A DNA stretch of 64,000 bases, taken from positions 22,389,911-22,453,910 of the forward strand of contig OZ025256.1 of NCBI GenBank assembly GCA_964019135.1, given 5' to 3'. The DNA is from Arenicola marina (Eukaryota > Annelida > Polychaeta > Arenicolidae). Position numbers and translations under genes: made by a program. Positions 49,501 through 61,500 of this stretch are shown piece after piece. Below the pieces are notes generated by a model, which was not told where the DNA came from, did no database searches, and saw nothing but the letters and a program-made list of their open reading frames with translations. Position 1 is the stretch's first letter. Every line of letters starts with the position of its first letter.

Positions 49501-49750
49501 CACACCGCGACCCGTGACGTCATACAGCTGTCACACCGTCCCCATCAGCCAGGCACTGGGAGCCACACCGCGACCCGTGACGTCATACAGCTCTCACACC
49601 GTCAGCCAGGCACTAGGAGCCACACCGCGACCCGTGACGTCATACAGCTCTCACACCGTCCCCATCAGCCAGGCACTGGGAGCCACACCGCGACCCGTGA
49701 CGTCATACAGCTCTCACACCGTCAGCCAGGCACTAGGAGCCACACCGCGA
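46521..49750 (+). repeat. Array B 3232-bp block, copy 2
   Basis: Tandem copy of 43290-46520 with few differences seen, for example CCGTCCGCCAGG near 48009 where copy 1 has CCGTCAGCCAGG. Similarity ends near 49.75 kb. A related but edited version reappears at 61.6-64.0 kb (offset 17658 bp from copy 1), where one unit is missing near 62.88 kb. Confidence 0.75.
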
Positions 49751-51099
49751 CCCGTGACGTCATACATCTCTCACACCATCAGCCAGGCACTGGGAGCCAC
49801 ACCGCGACCCGTGACGTCGTACAGCTCTCACACCGTCCCCATCAGCCAGGCACTGGGAGCCACACCGTGAACCGTGACGTCATGCAGCTCTCACACCGTC
49901 CCCATCAGCCAGGCACTGGGAGCCACACCGTGACCCGTGACGTCATACAGCTCTCACACCGTCCCCATCAGCAAGGCACTGGGAGCCACACGGCGACCCG
50001 TGACGTCATACAGCTCTCACACCGTCAGCCAGGCACTGGGAGCCACACCGTGACCCGTGACGTCATGCAGCTCTCACACCGTCCCCATCAGCCAGGCACT
50101 GGGAGCCACACCGCAACCCGTGACGTCATACAGCTCTCACACCGTCCCCATCAGCCAGGCACTGGGACCCACACCGCGACCCGTGACGTCATACGGCTCT
50201 CACACCGTCCCCATTAGCCAGGCACTGGGACCCACACCGCGACCCGTGACGTCATACAGCTCTCGCACCGTCAGCTAGGCACTGGGAGCCACACCGCGAC
50301 CCGTGACGTCATACAGCTCTCACACCGTCAGCCAGGCACTGGGAGCCACCCCGCGACCCGTGACGTCATACAGCTCTCGCACCGTCAGCCGGGCACTGGG
50401 AGCCACACCGCGACCCGTGACGTCCTACAGCTCTTACACCGTCCCCATCAGCCAGGCACTGGGAGCCACACCGCGACCCGTGGCGTCATACAGCCCACAC
50501 ACCGTCAGCCAGGCACTGGGAGCCACACCGCGACCCGTGACGTCATACAGCTCTCACACCGTCAGCCAGGCACTGGGAGCCACACCGCGACCCGTGACGC
50601 CATACAGCTCTCACACCATCAGCCAGGCACTGAGAGCCACACCGCGACCCGTGACGTCATACAGCTCTCACACCCTCAGCCAGGCACTGGGAGCCACACC
50701 GCGACCCGTGACGTCATACAGCTCTCACACCGTCAGCCAGGCACTGGGAGCCACACCGCGACCCGTGACGTCATACAGCTCTCACACCGTCCCCATCGGC
50801 CAGGCACTGAGAGCCACACCGCGACCCGTGACGTCATACAGCTCTCACACCTTCCCCATCAGCCATGCACTGGGAGCCACACCGCGACCCTTGACGTCAT
50901 ACAGCTCTCACACCGTCCCCATCAGCCAGGCACTGGGACCCACACCGCGACCCGTGACGTCATACAGCTCTCACACCGTCCCCATCAGCCAGGCACTGTC
51001 ACCCACACCGCGACCCGTGACGTCATACAGCTCTCGCACCGTCAGCTAGGCACTGGGAGCCACACCGCGACCCGTGACGTCATACAGCTCTCACACCGT

Positions 51100-53680
51100 C
51101 AGCCAGGCACTGGGAGCCACACCGCGACCCGTGACGTCATACAGCTCTCGCACCGTCAGCCAGGCACTGAGAGCCACACCGCGACCCGTGACGTCATGCA
51201 GCTGTCACACCGTCCCCATCAGCCAGGCACTGGGAGCCACACCGCGACCCGTGACGTCATACAGCTAACACACCGTCAGCCAGGCACTGGGAGCCACACC
51301 GCAACCCGTGACGTCATACAGCTCTCGCACCGTCAGCCAGGCACTGGGAGCCACACCGCGACCCGTGACGTCATACAGCTCTCACACCGTCAGCCAGGCA
51401 CTGGGAGCCACACCGCGACCCGTGACGTCATACGGCTCTCACACCGTCAGCCAGGCACTGGGAGCCACACCGCAACCCGTGACGTCATACAGCTCTCGCA
51501 CCGTCAGCCAGGCACTGGGAGCCACACCGCGACCCGTGACGTCATACAGCTCTCACACCGTCAGCCAGGCACTTGGAGCCACACGGCGACCCGTGACGTC
51601 ATACAGCTCTCACACCGTCAGCCAGGCACTGGGAGCCACACCGTGACCCGTGACGTCATGCAGCTCTCACACCGTCCCCATCAGCCAGGCACTGGGAGCC
51701 ACACCGCAACCCGTGACGTCATACAGCTCTCACACCGTCCCCATCAGCCAGGCACTGGGACCCACACCGCGACCCGTGACGTCATACAGCTCTCACACCG
51801 TCCCCATCAGCCAGGCACTGGGAGCCACACCGCGACCCGTGACGTCATACAGCTCTCACACCGTCAGCCAGGCACTAGGAGCCACACCGCGACCCGTGAC
51901 GTCATACAGCTCTCACACCGTCCCCATCAGCCAGGCACTGGGAGCCACATCGCGACCCGTGACGTCATACAGCTCTCACACCGTCAGCCAGGCACTAGGA
52001 GCCACACCGCAACCCGTGACGTCATACATCTCTCACACCATCAGCCAGGCCCTGGGAGCCACACCGCGACCTGTGACGTCATACAACTCTTACACCGTCC
52101 CCATCAGCCAGGCACTAGGAGCCACACCGTGAACCGTGACGTCATGCAGCTCTCACACCGTCCCCATCAGCCAGGCACTGGGAGCCACACCGCAACCCGT
52201 GACGTCATACAGCTCTCACACCGTCCCCATCAGCCAGGCACTGGGAGCCACACCGTGAACCGTGACGTCATGCAGCTCTCACACCGTCCCCATCAGCCAG
52301 GCACTGGGAGCCACACCGCAACCCGTGACGTCATACAGCTCTCACACCGTCCCCATCAGCCAGGCACTGGGAGCCACACGGCGACCCGTGACGTCATACA
52401 GCTCTCACACCGTCAGCCAGGCACTGGGATCCACACCGTGACCCGTGACGTCATGCGGCTCTCACACCGTCCCCTTCAGCCAGGGACTGGGAGCCACACC
52501 GCAACCCGTGACGTCATACAGCTCTCACACCGTCCCCATCAGCCAGGCACTGGGACCCACACCGCGACCCGTGACGTCATACAGCTCTCACACCGTCCCC
52601 ATCAGCCAGGCACTGGGACCTACACCGCGACCCGTGACGTCATACAGCTCTCGCACCGTCAGCTAGGCACTGGGAGCCACACCACGACCCGTGACGTCAT
52701 ACAGCTCTCACACCGTCAGCCAGGCACTGGGAGCCACCCCGCGACCCGTGACGTCATACAGCTCTCACACCGTCCCCATCAGCCAGGCACTGGGAGCCAC
52801 ACCGCGACCCGTGACGTCATACAGCCCACACACCGTCAGCCAGGCACTGGGAGCCACACCGCGACCCGTGACGTCATACAGCTCTCACACCGTCAGCCAG
52901 GCACTGGGAGCCACACCGCGACACGTGACGCCATACAGCTCTCACACCATCAGCCAGGCACTGAGAGCCACACCGCGACCCGTGACGTCATACAGCTCTC
53001 ACACCGTCAGCCAGGCACTGGGAGCCACACCGCGACCCGTGACGTCATACAGCTCTCACACCGTCAGCCAGGCACTGGGAGCCACACCGCGACCCGTGAC
53101 GTCATACAGCTCTCACACCGTCCCCATCGGCCAGGCACTGGAAGCCACACCGCGACCCGTGACGTCATACAGCTCTCACACCTTCCCCATCAGCCATGCA
53201 CTGGGAGCCACACCGCGACCCGTGACGTCATACAGCTCTCACACCGTCCCCATCAGCCAGGCACTGGGACCCACACCGCGACCCGTGACGTCATAGAGCT
53301 CTCACACCGTCCCCATCAGCCAGGCACTGAGACCCACACCGCGACCCGTGACGTCATACAGCTCTCACACCGTCCCCATCAGCCAGGCACTGGGACCCAC
53401 ACCGCGACCCGTGACGTCATACAGCTCTCGCACCGTCAGCCAGGCACTGGGAGCCACACCGCGACCCGTGACGTCATGCAGCTCTCACACCGTCCCCATC
53501 AGCCAGGCACTGGGACCCACACCGCGACCCGTGACGTCATACAGCTCTCACACCGTCAGCTAGGCACTGGGAGCCACACCGCGACCCGTGACGTCATACA
53601 GCTCTCACACCGTCCCCATCAGCCAGGCACTGGGACCTACACCGCGACCCGTGACGTCATACAGCTCTCGCACCGTCAGC
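51100..53680 (+). repeat. Array B block repeated at offset 4245
   Basis: The order of variants from about 51.1 to 53.68 kb is repeated at 55.35-57.93 kb with an offset of 4245 bp. Markers: GCAGCTGTCACACCG unit 51197/55442, CCCCTTCAGCCAGGG unit 52472/56717, CGACACGTGACGCC unit 52919/57164, CATAGAGCTC 53293/57538. Within it, part of the sequence is also repeated at offset 1017 bp (52691 and 53708). Confidence 0.7.
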
Positions 53681-55949
53681 TAGGCACTGGGAGCCACACC
53701 ACGACCCGTGACGTCATACAGCTCTCACACCGTCAGCCAGGCACTGGGAGCCACCCCGCGACCCGTGACGTCATACAGCTCTCACACCGTCCCCATCAGC
53801 CAGGCACTGGGAGCCACACCGCGACCCGTGACGTCATACAGCCCACACACCGTCAGCCAGGCACTGGGAGCCACACCGCGACCCGTGACGTCATACAGCT
53901 CTCACACCGTCAGCCAGGCACTGGGAGCCACACCGCGACACGTGACGCCATACAGCTCTCACACCATCAGCCAGGCACTGAGAGCCACACCGCGACCCGT
54001 GACGTCATACAGCTCTCACACCGTCAGCCAGGCACTGGGAGCCACACCGCGACCCGTGACGTCATACAGCTCTCACACCGTCAGCCAGGCACTGGGAGCC
54101 ACACCGCGACCCGTGACGTCATACAGCTCTCACACCGTCCCCATCGGCCAGGCACTGGGAGCCACACCGCGACCCGTGACGTCATACAGCTCTCACACCT
54201 TCCCCATCAGCCATGCACTGGGAGCCACACCGCGACCCGTGACGTCATACAGCTCTCACACCGTCCCCATCAGCCAGGCACTGGGACCCACACCGCGACC
54301 CGTGACGTCATACAGCTCTCACACCGTCCCCATCAGCCAGGCACTGGGACCCACACCGCGACCCGTGACGTCATACAGCTCTCACACCGTCCCCATCAGC
54401 CAGGCACTGGGACCCACACCGCGACCCGTGACGTCATACAGCTCTCGCACCGTCAGCCAGGCACTGGGAGCCACACCGCGACCCGTGGCGTCATACAGCC
54501 CACACACCGTCAGCCAGGCACTGGGAGCCACACCGCGACCCGTGACGTCATACAGCTCTCACACCGTCAGTCAGGCACTGGGAGCCACACCGCGACCCGT
54601 GACGCCATACAGCTCTCACACCATCAGCCAGGCACTGAGAGCCACACCGCGACCCGTGACGTCATACAGCTCTCACACCCTCAGCCAGGCACTGGGAGCC
54701 ACACCGCGACCCGTGACGTCATACAGCTCTCACACCGTCAGCCAGGCACTGGGAGCCACACCGCGACCCGTGACGTCATACAGCTCTCACACCGTCCCCA
54801 TCGGCCAGGCACTGAGAGCCACACCGCGACCCGTGACGTCATACAGCTCTCACACCTTCCCCATCAGCCATGCACTGGGAGCCACACCGCGACCCGTGAC
54901 GTCATACAGCTCTCACACCGTCCCCATCAGCCAGGCACTGGGACCCACACCGCGACCCGTGACGTCATACAGCTCTCACACCGTCCCCATCAGCCAGGCA
55001 CTGTCACCCACACCGCGACCCGTGACGTCATACAGCTCTCACACCGTCCCCATCAGCCAGGCACTGTCACCCACACCGCGACCCGTGACGTCATACAGCT
55101 CTCGCACCGTCAGCTAGGCACTGGGAGCCACGCCGCGACCCGTGACGTCATACAGCTCTCGCACCGTCAGCCAGGCACTGGGAGCCACACCGCGACCCGT
55201 GACGTCATGCAGCTCTCACACCGTCCCCATCAGCCAGGCACTGGGACCCACACCGCGACCCGTGACGTCATACAGCTCTCGCACCGTCAGCCAGGCACTG
55301 AGAGCCACACCGCGACCCGTGACGTCATACAGCTCTCACATCGTCAGCCAGGCACTGGGAGCCACACCGTGACCCGTGACGTCATACAGCTCTCGCACCG
55401 TCAGCCAGGCACTGAGAGCCACACCGCGACCCGTGACGTCATGCAGCTGTCACACCGTCCCCATCAGCCAGGCACTGGGAGCCACACCGCGACCCGTGAC
55501 GTCATACAGCTAACACACCGTCAGCCAGGCACTGGGAGCCACACCGCAACCCGTGACGTCATACAGCTCTCGCACCGTCAGCCAGGCACTGGGAGCCACA
55601 CCGCGACCCGTGACGTCATACAGCTCTCACACCGTCAGCCAGGCACTGGGAGCCACACCGCGACCCGTGACGTCATACGGCTCTCACACCGTCAGCCAGG
55701 CACTGGGAGCCACACCGCAACCCGTGACGTCATACAGCTCTCGCACCGTCAGCCAGGCACTGGGAGCCACACCGCGACCCGTGACGTCATACAGCTCTCA
55801 CACCGTCAGCCAGGCACTGGGAGCCACACGGCGACCCGTGACGTCATACAGCTCTCACACCGTCAGCCAGGCACTGGGAGCCACACCGTGACCCGTGACG
55901 TCATGCAGCTCTCACACCGTCCCCATCAGCCAGGCACTGGGAGCCACAC

Positions 55950-58590
55950 CGCAACCCGTGACGTCATACAGCTCTCACACCGTCCCCATCAGCCAGGCAC
56001 TGGGACCCACACCGCGACCCGTGACGTCATACAGCTCTCACACCGTCCCCATCAGCCAGGCACTGGGAGCCACACCGCGACCCGTGACGTCATACAGCTC
56101 TCACACCGTCAGCCAGGCACTAGGAGCCACACCGCGACCCGTGACGTCATACAGCTCTCACACCGTCCCCATCAGCCAGGCACTGGGAGCCACACCGCGA
56201 CCCGTGACGTCATACAGCTCTCACACCGTCAGCCAGGCACTAGGAGCCACACCGCGACCCGTGACGTCATACATCTCTCACACCATCAGCCAGGCACTGG
56301 GAGCCACACCGCGACCTGTGACGTCATACAACTCTTACACCGTCCCCATCAGCCAGGCACTAGGAGCCACACCGTGAACCGTGACGTCATGCAGCTCTCA
56401 CACCGTCCCCATCAGCCAGGCACTGGGAGCCACACCGCAACCCGTGACGTCATACAGCTCTCACACCGTCCCCATCAGCCAGGCACTGGGAGCCACACCG
56501 TGAACCGTGACGTCATGCAGCTCTCACACCGTCCCCATCAGCCAGGCACTGGGAGCCACACCGCAACCCGTGACGTCATACAGCTCTCACACCGTCCCCA
56601 TCAGCCAGGCACTGGGAGCCACACGGCGACCCGTGACGTCATACAGCTCTCACACCGTCAGCCAGGCACTGAGATCCACACCGTGACCCGTGACGTCATG
56701 CAGCTCTCACACCGTCCCCTTCAGCCAGGGACTGGGAGCCACACCGCAACCCGTGACGTCATACAGCTCTCACACCGTCCCCATCAGCCAGGCACTGGGA
56801 CCCACACCGCGACCCGTGACGTCATACAGCTCTCACACCGTCCCCATCAGCCAGGCACTGGGACCTACACCGCGACCCGTGACGTCATACAGCTCTCGCA
56901 CCGTCAGCTAGGCACTGGGAGCCACACCACGACCCGTGACGTCATACAGCTCTCACACCGTCAGCCAGGCACTGGGAGCCACCCCGCGACCCGTGACGTC
57001 ATACAGCTCTCACACCGTCCCCATCAGCCAGGCACTGGGAGCCACACCGCGACCCGTGACGTCATACAGCCCACACACCGTCAGCCAGGCACTGGGAGCC
57101 ACACCGCGACCCGTGACGTCATACAGCTCTCACACCGTCAGCCAGGCACTGGGAGCCACACCGCGACACGTGACGCCATACAGCTCTCACACCATCAGCC
57201 AGGCACTGAGAGCCACACCGCGACCCGTGACGTCATACAGCTCTCACACCGTCAGCCAGGCACTGGGAGCCACACCGCGACCCGTGACGTCATACAGCTC
57301 TCACACCGTCAGCCAGGCACTGGGAGCCACACCTCGACCCGTGACGTCATACAGCTCTCACACCGTCCCCATCGGCCAGGCACTGGAAGCCACACCGCGA
57401 CCCGTGACGTCATACAGCTCTCACACCTTCCCCATCAGCCATGCACTGGGAGCCACACCGCGACCCGTGACGTCATACAGCTCTCACACCGTCCCCATCA
57501 GCCAGGCACTGGGACCCACACCGCGACCCGTGACGTCATAGAGCTCTCACACCGTCCCCATCAGCCAGGCACTGAGACCCACACCGCGACCCGTGACGTC
57601 ATACAGCTCTCACACCGTCCCCATCAGCCAGGCACTGGGACCCACACCGCGACCCGTGACGTCATACAGCTTTCGCACCGTCAGCCAGGCACTGGGAGCC
57701 ACACCGCGACCCGTGACGTCATGCAGCTCTCACACCGTCCCCATCAGCCAGGCACTGGGACCCACACCGCGACCCGTGACGTCATACAGCTCTCACATCG
57801 TCAGCTAGGCACTGGGAGCCACACCGCGACCCGTGACGTCATACAGCTCTCACGCCGTCCCCATCAGCCAGGCACTGGGACCTACACCGCGACCCGTGAC
57901 GTCATACAGCTCTCGCACCGTCAGCTAGGCACTGGGAGCCACACCGCGACCCGTGACGTCATGCAGCTCTCACACCGTCCCCATCAGCCAGGCACTGGGA
58001 GCCACACCGTGACCCGTGACGTCACACAGCTCTCACACCGTCAGCCAGGCACTGGGAGCCACACCGCAACCCGTGACGTCATATAGCTCTCGCACCGTCA
58101 GCCAGGCACTGGGAGCCACACCGCGACCCGTGACGTCATGCAGCTGTCACCCAGTCCCCATCAGCCAGGCACTGGGAGCCACACCGCGACCCGTGACATC
58201 ATACAGCTCTCGCACCGTCAGCCAGGCACTGGGAGCCACACGGCGACCCGTGACGTCATACAGCTCTCGCACCGTCAGCCAGGCACTGGGAGCCACACGG
58301 CGACTCGTGACGTCATACAGCTCTCACACCGTCAGCCAGGCACTGGGAGCCACACGGCGACCCTTGACGTCATAAAAGCTCTCGCACCGTCAGCCTGGCA
58401 CTGGGAGTCACACGGCGACCCGTGACGTCATACAGCTCTCACACCGTCAGCCAGGCACTGGGAGCCACACGGCGACTCTCGACGTCATACAGCTCTCGCA
58501 CCGTCAGCCAGACACTGGGAGCCACACCGCGACCCGTGACGTCATGCAGCTGTCACACAGTCCCCATCAGCCAGGCACTGGGAGCCACAC
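55950..58590 (+). repeat. Array B block repeated at offset 3223
   Basis: The segment 55.95-58.59 kb recurs at about 59.17-61.82 kb with an offset of 3223 bp. Shared markers are CCCCTTCAGCCAGGG (56717/59940), CGACACGTGACGCC (57164/60387), GTGACGTCACACAGC (58016/61239) and CGACTCTCGACG (about 58473/61696). It overlaps the copy from the 4245-bp duplication, so the duplications are nested. Confidence 0.7.
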
Positions 58591-61500
58591 CGCAACCCGT
58601 GACGTCATACAGCTCTCGCACCGTCAGCCAGGCACTGGGAGCCACACCGCGACCCGTGACGTCATACAGCTCTCACACCGTCAGCCAGGCACTGGGAGCC
58701 ACACCGCGACCCGTGACGTCATACGGCTCTCACACCGTCAGCCAGGCACTGGGAGCCACACCGCAACCCGTGACGTCATACAGCTCTCGCACCGTCAGCC
58801 AGGCACTGGGAGCCACACCGCGACCCGTGACGTCATACAGCTCTCACACCGTCAGCCAGGCACTGGGAGCCACACGGCGACCCGTGACGTCATACAGCTC
58901 TCACACCGTCAGCCAGGCACTGGGAGCCACACCGTGACCCGTGACGTCATGCAGCTCTCACACCGTCCCCATCAGCCAGGCACTGGGACCCACACCGCGA
59001 CCCGTGACGTCATAGAGCTCTCACACCGTCAGCCAGGCACTGGGACCCACACCGCGACCCGTGACGTCATACAGCTCTCACACCGTCAGCCAGGCACTGG
59101 GAGCCACACCGCGACCCGTGACGTCATGCAGCTCTCACACCGTCCCCATCAGCCAGGCACTGGGACCCACACCGCAACCCGTGACGTCATACAGCTCTCA
59201 CACCGTCCCCATCAGCCAGGCACTGGGACCCACACCGCGACCCGTGACGTCATACAGCTCTCACACCGTCCCCATCAGCCAGGCACTGGGAGCCACACCG
59301 CGACCCGTGACGTCATACAGCTCTCACACCGTCAGCCAGGCACTAGGAGCCACACCGCGACCCGTGACGTCATACAGCTCTCACACCGTCCCCATCAGCC
59401 AGGCACTGGGAGCCACACCGCGACCCGTGACGTCATACAGCTCTCACACCGTCAGCCAGGCACTAGGAGCCACACCGCGACCCGTGACGTCATACATCTC
59501 TCACACCATCAGCCAGGCACTGGGAGCCACACCGCGACCTGTGACGTCATACAACTCTTACACCGTCCCCATCAGCCAGGCACTAGGAGCCACACCGTGA
59601 ACCGTGACGTCATGCAGCTCTCACACCGTCCCCATCAGCCAGGCACTGGGAGCCACACCGCAACCCGTGACGTCATACAGCTCTCACACCGTCCCCATCA
59701 GCCAGGCACTGGGAGCCACACCGTGAACCGTGACGTCATGCAGCTCTCACACCGTCCCCATCAGCCAGGCACTGGGAGCCACACCGCAACCCGTGACGTC
59801 ATACAGCTCTCACACCGTCCCCATCAGCCAGGCACTGGGAGCCACACGGCGACCCGTGACGTCATACAGCTCTCACACCGTCAGCCAGGCACTGAGATCC
59901 ACACCGTGACCCGTGACGTCATGCAGCTCTCACACCGTCCCCTTCAGCCAGGGACTGGGAGCCACACCGCAACCCGTGACGTCATACAGCTCTCACACCG
60001 TCCCCATCAGCCAGGCACTGGGACCCACACCGCGACCCGTGACGTCATACAGCTCTCACACCGTCCCCATCAGCCAGGCACTGGGACCTACACCGCGACC
60101 CGTGACGTCATACAGCTCTCGCACCGTCAGCTAGGCACTGGGAGCCACACCACGACCCGTGACGTCATACAGCTCTCACACCGTCAGCCAGGCACTGGGA
60201 GCCACCCCGCGACCCGTGACGTCATACAGCTCTCACACCGTCCCCATCAGCCAGGCACTGGGAGCCACACCGCGACCCGTGACGTCATACAGCCCACACA
60301 CCGTCAGCCAGGCACTGGGAGCCACACCGCGACCCGTGACGTCATACAGCTCTCACACCGTCAGCCAGGCACTGGGAGCCACACCGCGACACGTGACGCC
60401 ATACAGCTCTCACACCATCAGCCAGGCACTGAGAGCCACACCGCGACCCGTGACGTCATACAGCTCTCACACCGTCAGCCAGGCACTGGGAGCCACACCG
60501 CGACCCGTGATGTCATACAGCTCTCACACCGTCAGCCAGGCACTGGGAGCCACACCGCGACCCGTGACGTCATACAGCTCTCACACCGTCCCCATCGGCC
60601 AGGCACTGGAAGCCACACCGCGACCCGTGACGTCATACAGCTCTCACACCTTCCCCATCAGCCATGCACTGGGAGCCACACCGCGACCCGTGACGTCATA
60701 CAGCTGTCACACCGTCCCCATCAGCCAGGCACTGGGACCCACACCGCGACCCGTGACGTCATAGAGCTCTCACACCGTCCCCATCAGCCAGGCACTGAGA
60801 CCCACACCGCGACCCGTGACGTCATACAGCTCTCACACCGTCCCCATCAGCCAGGCACTGGGACCCACACCGCGACCCGTGACGTCATACAGCTCTCGCA
60901 CCGTCAGCCAGGCACTGGGAGCCACACCGCGACCCGTGACGTCATGCAGCTCTCACACCGTCCCCATCAGCCAGGCACTGGGACCCACACCGCGACCCGT
61001 GACGTCATACAGCTCTCACACCGTCAGCTAGGCACTGGGAGCCACACCGCGACCCGTGACGTCATACAGCTCTCACACCGTCCCCATCAGCCAGGCACTG
61101 GGACCTACACCGCGACCCGTGACGTCATACAGCTCTCGCACCGTCAGCTAGGCACTGGGAGCCACACCGCGACCAGTGACGTCATGCAGCTCTCACACCG
61201 TCCCCATCAGCCAGGCACTGGGAGCCACACCGTGACCCGTGACGTCACACAGCTCTCACACCGTCAGCCAGGCACTGGGAGCCACACCGCAACCCGTGAC
61301 GTCATATAGCTCTCGCACCGTCAGCCAGGCACTGGGAGCCACACCGCGACCCGTGACGTCATGCAGCTGTCACCCAGTCCCCATCAGCCAGGCACTGGGA
61401 GCCACACCGCGACCCGTGACATCATACAGCTCTCGCACCGTCAGCCAGGCACTGGGAGCCACACGGCGACCCGTGACGTCATACAGCTCTCGCACCGTCA

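Noticed and set aside
51196-58086. A 2296-codon plus-strand gene in array B
   Set aside because: Unit lengths are multiples of three, so open frames persist mechanically. Two plus frames and one minus frame are open at once, and other parts of the same array carry stops and one-base deletions.
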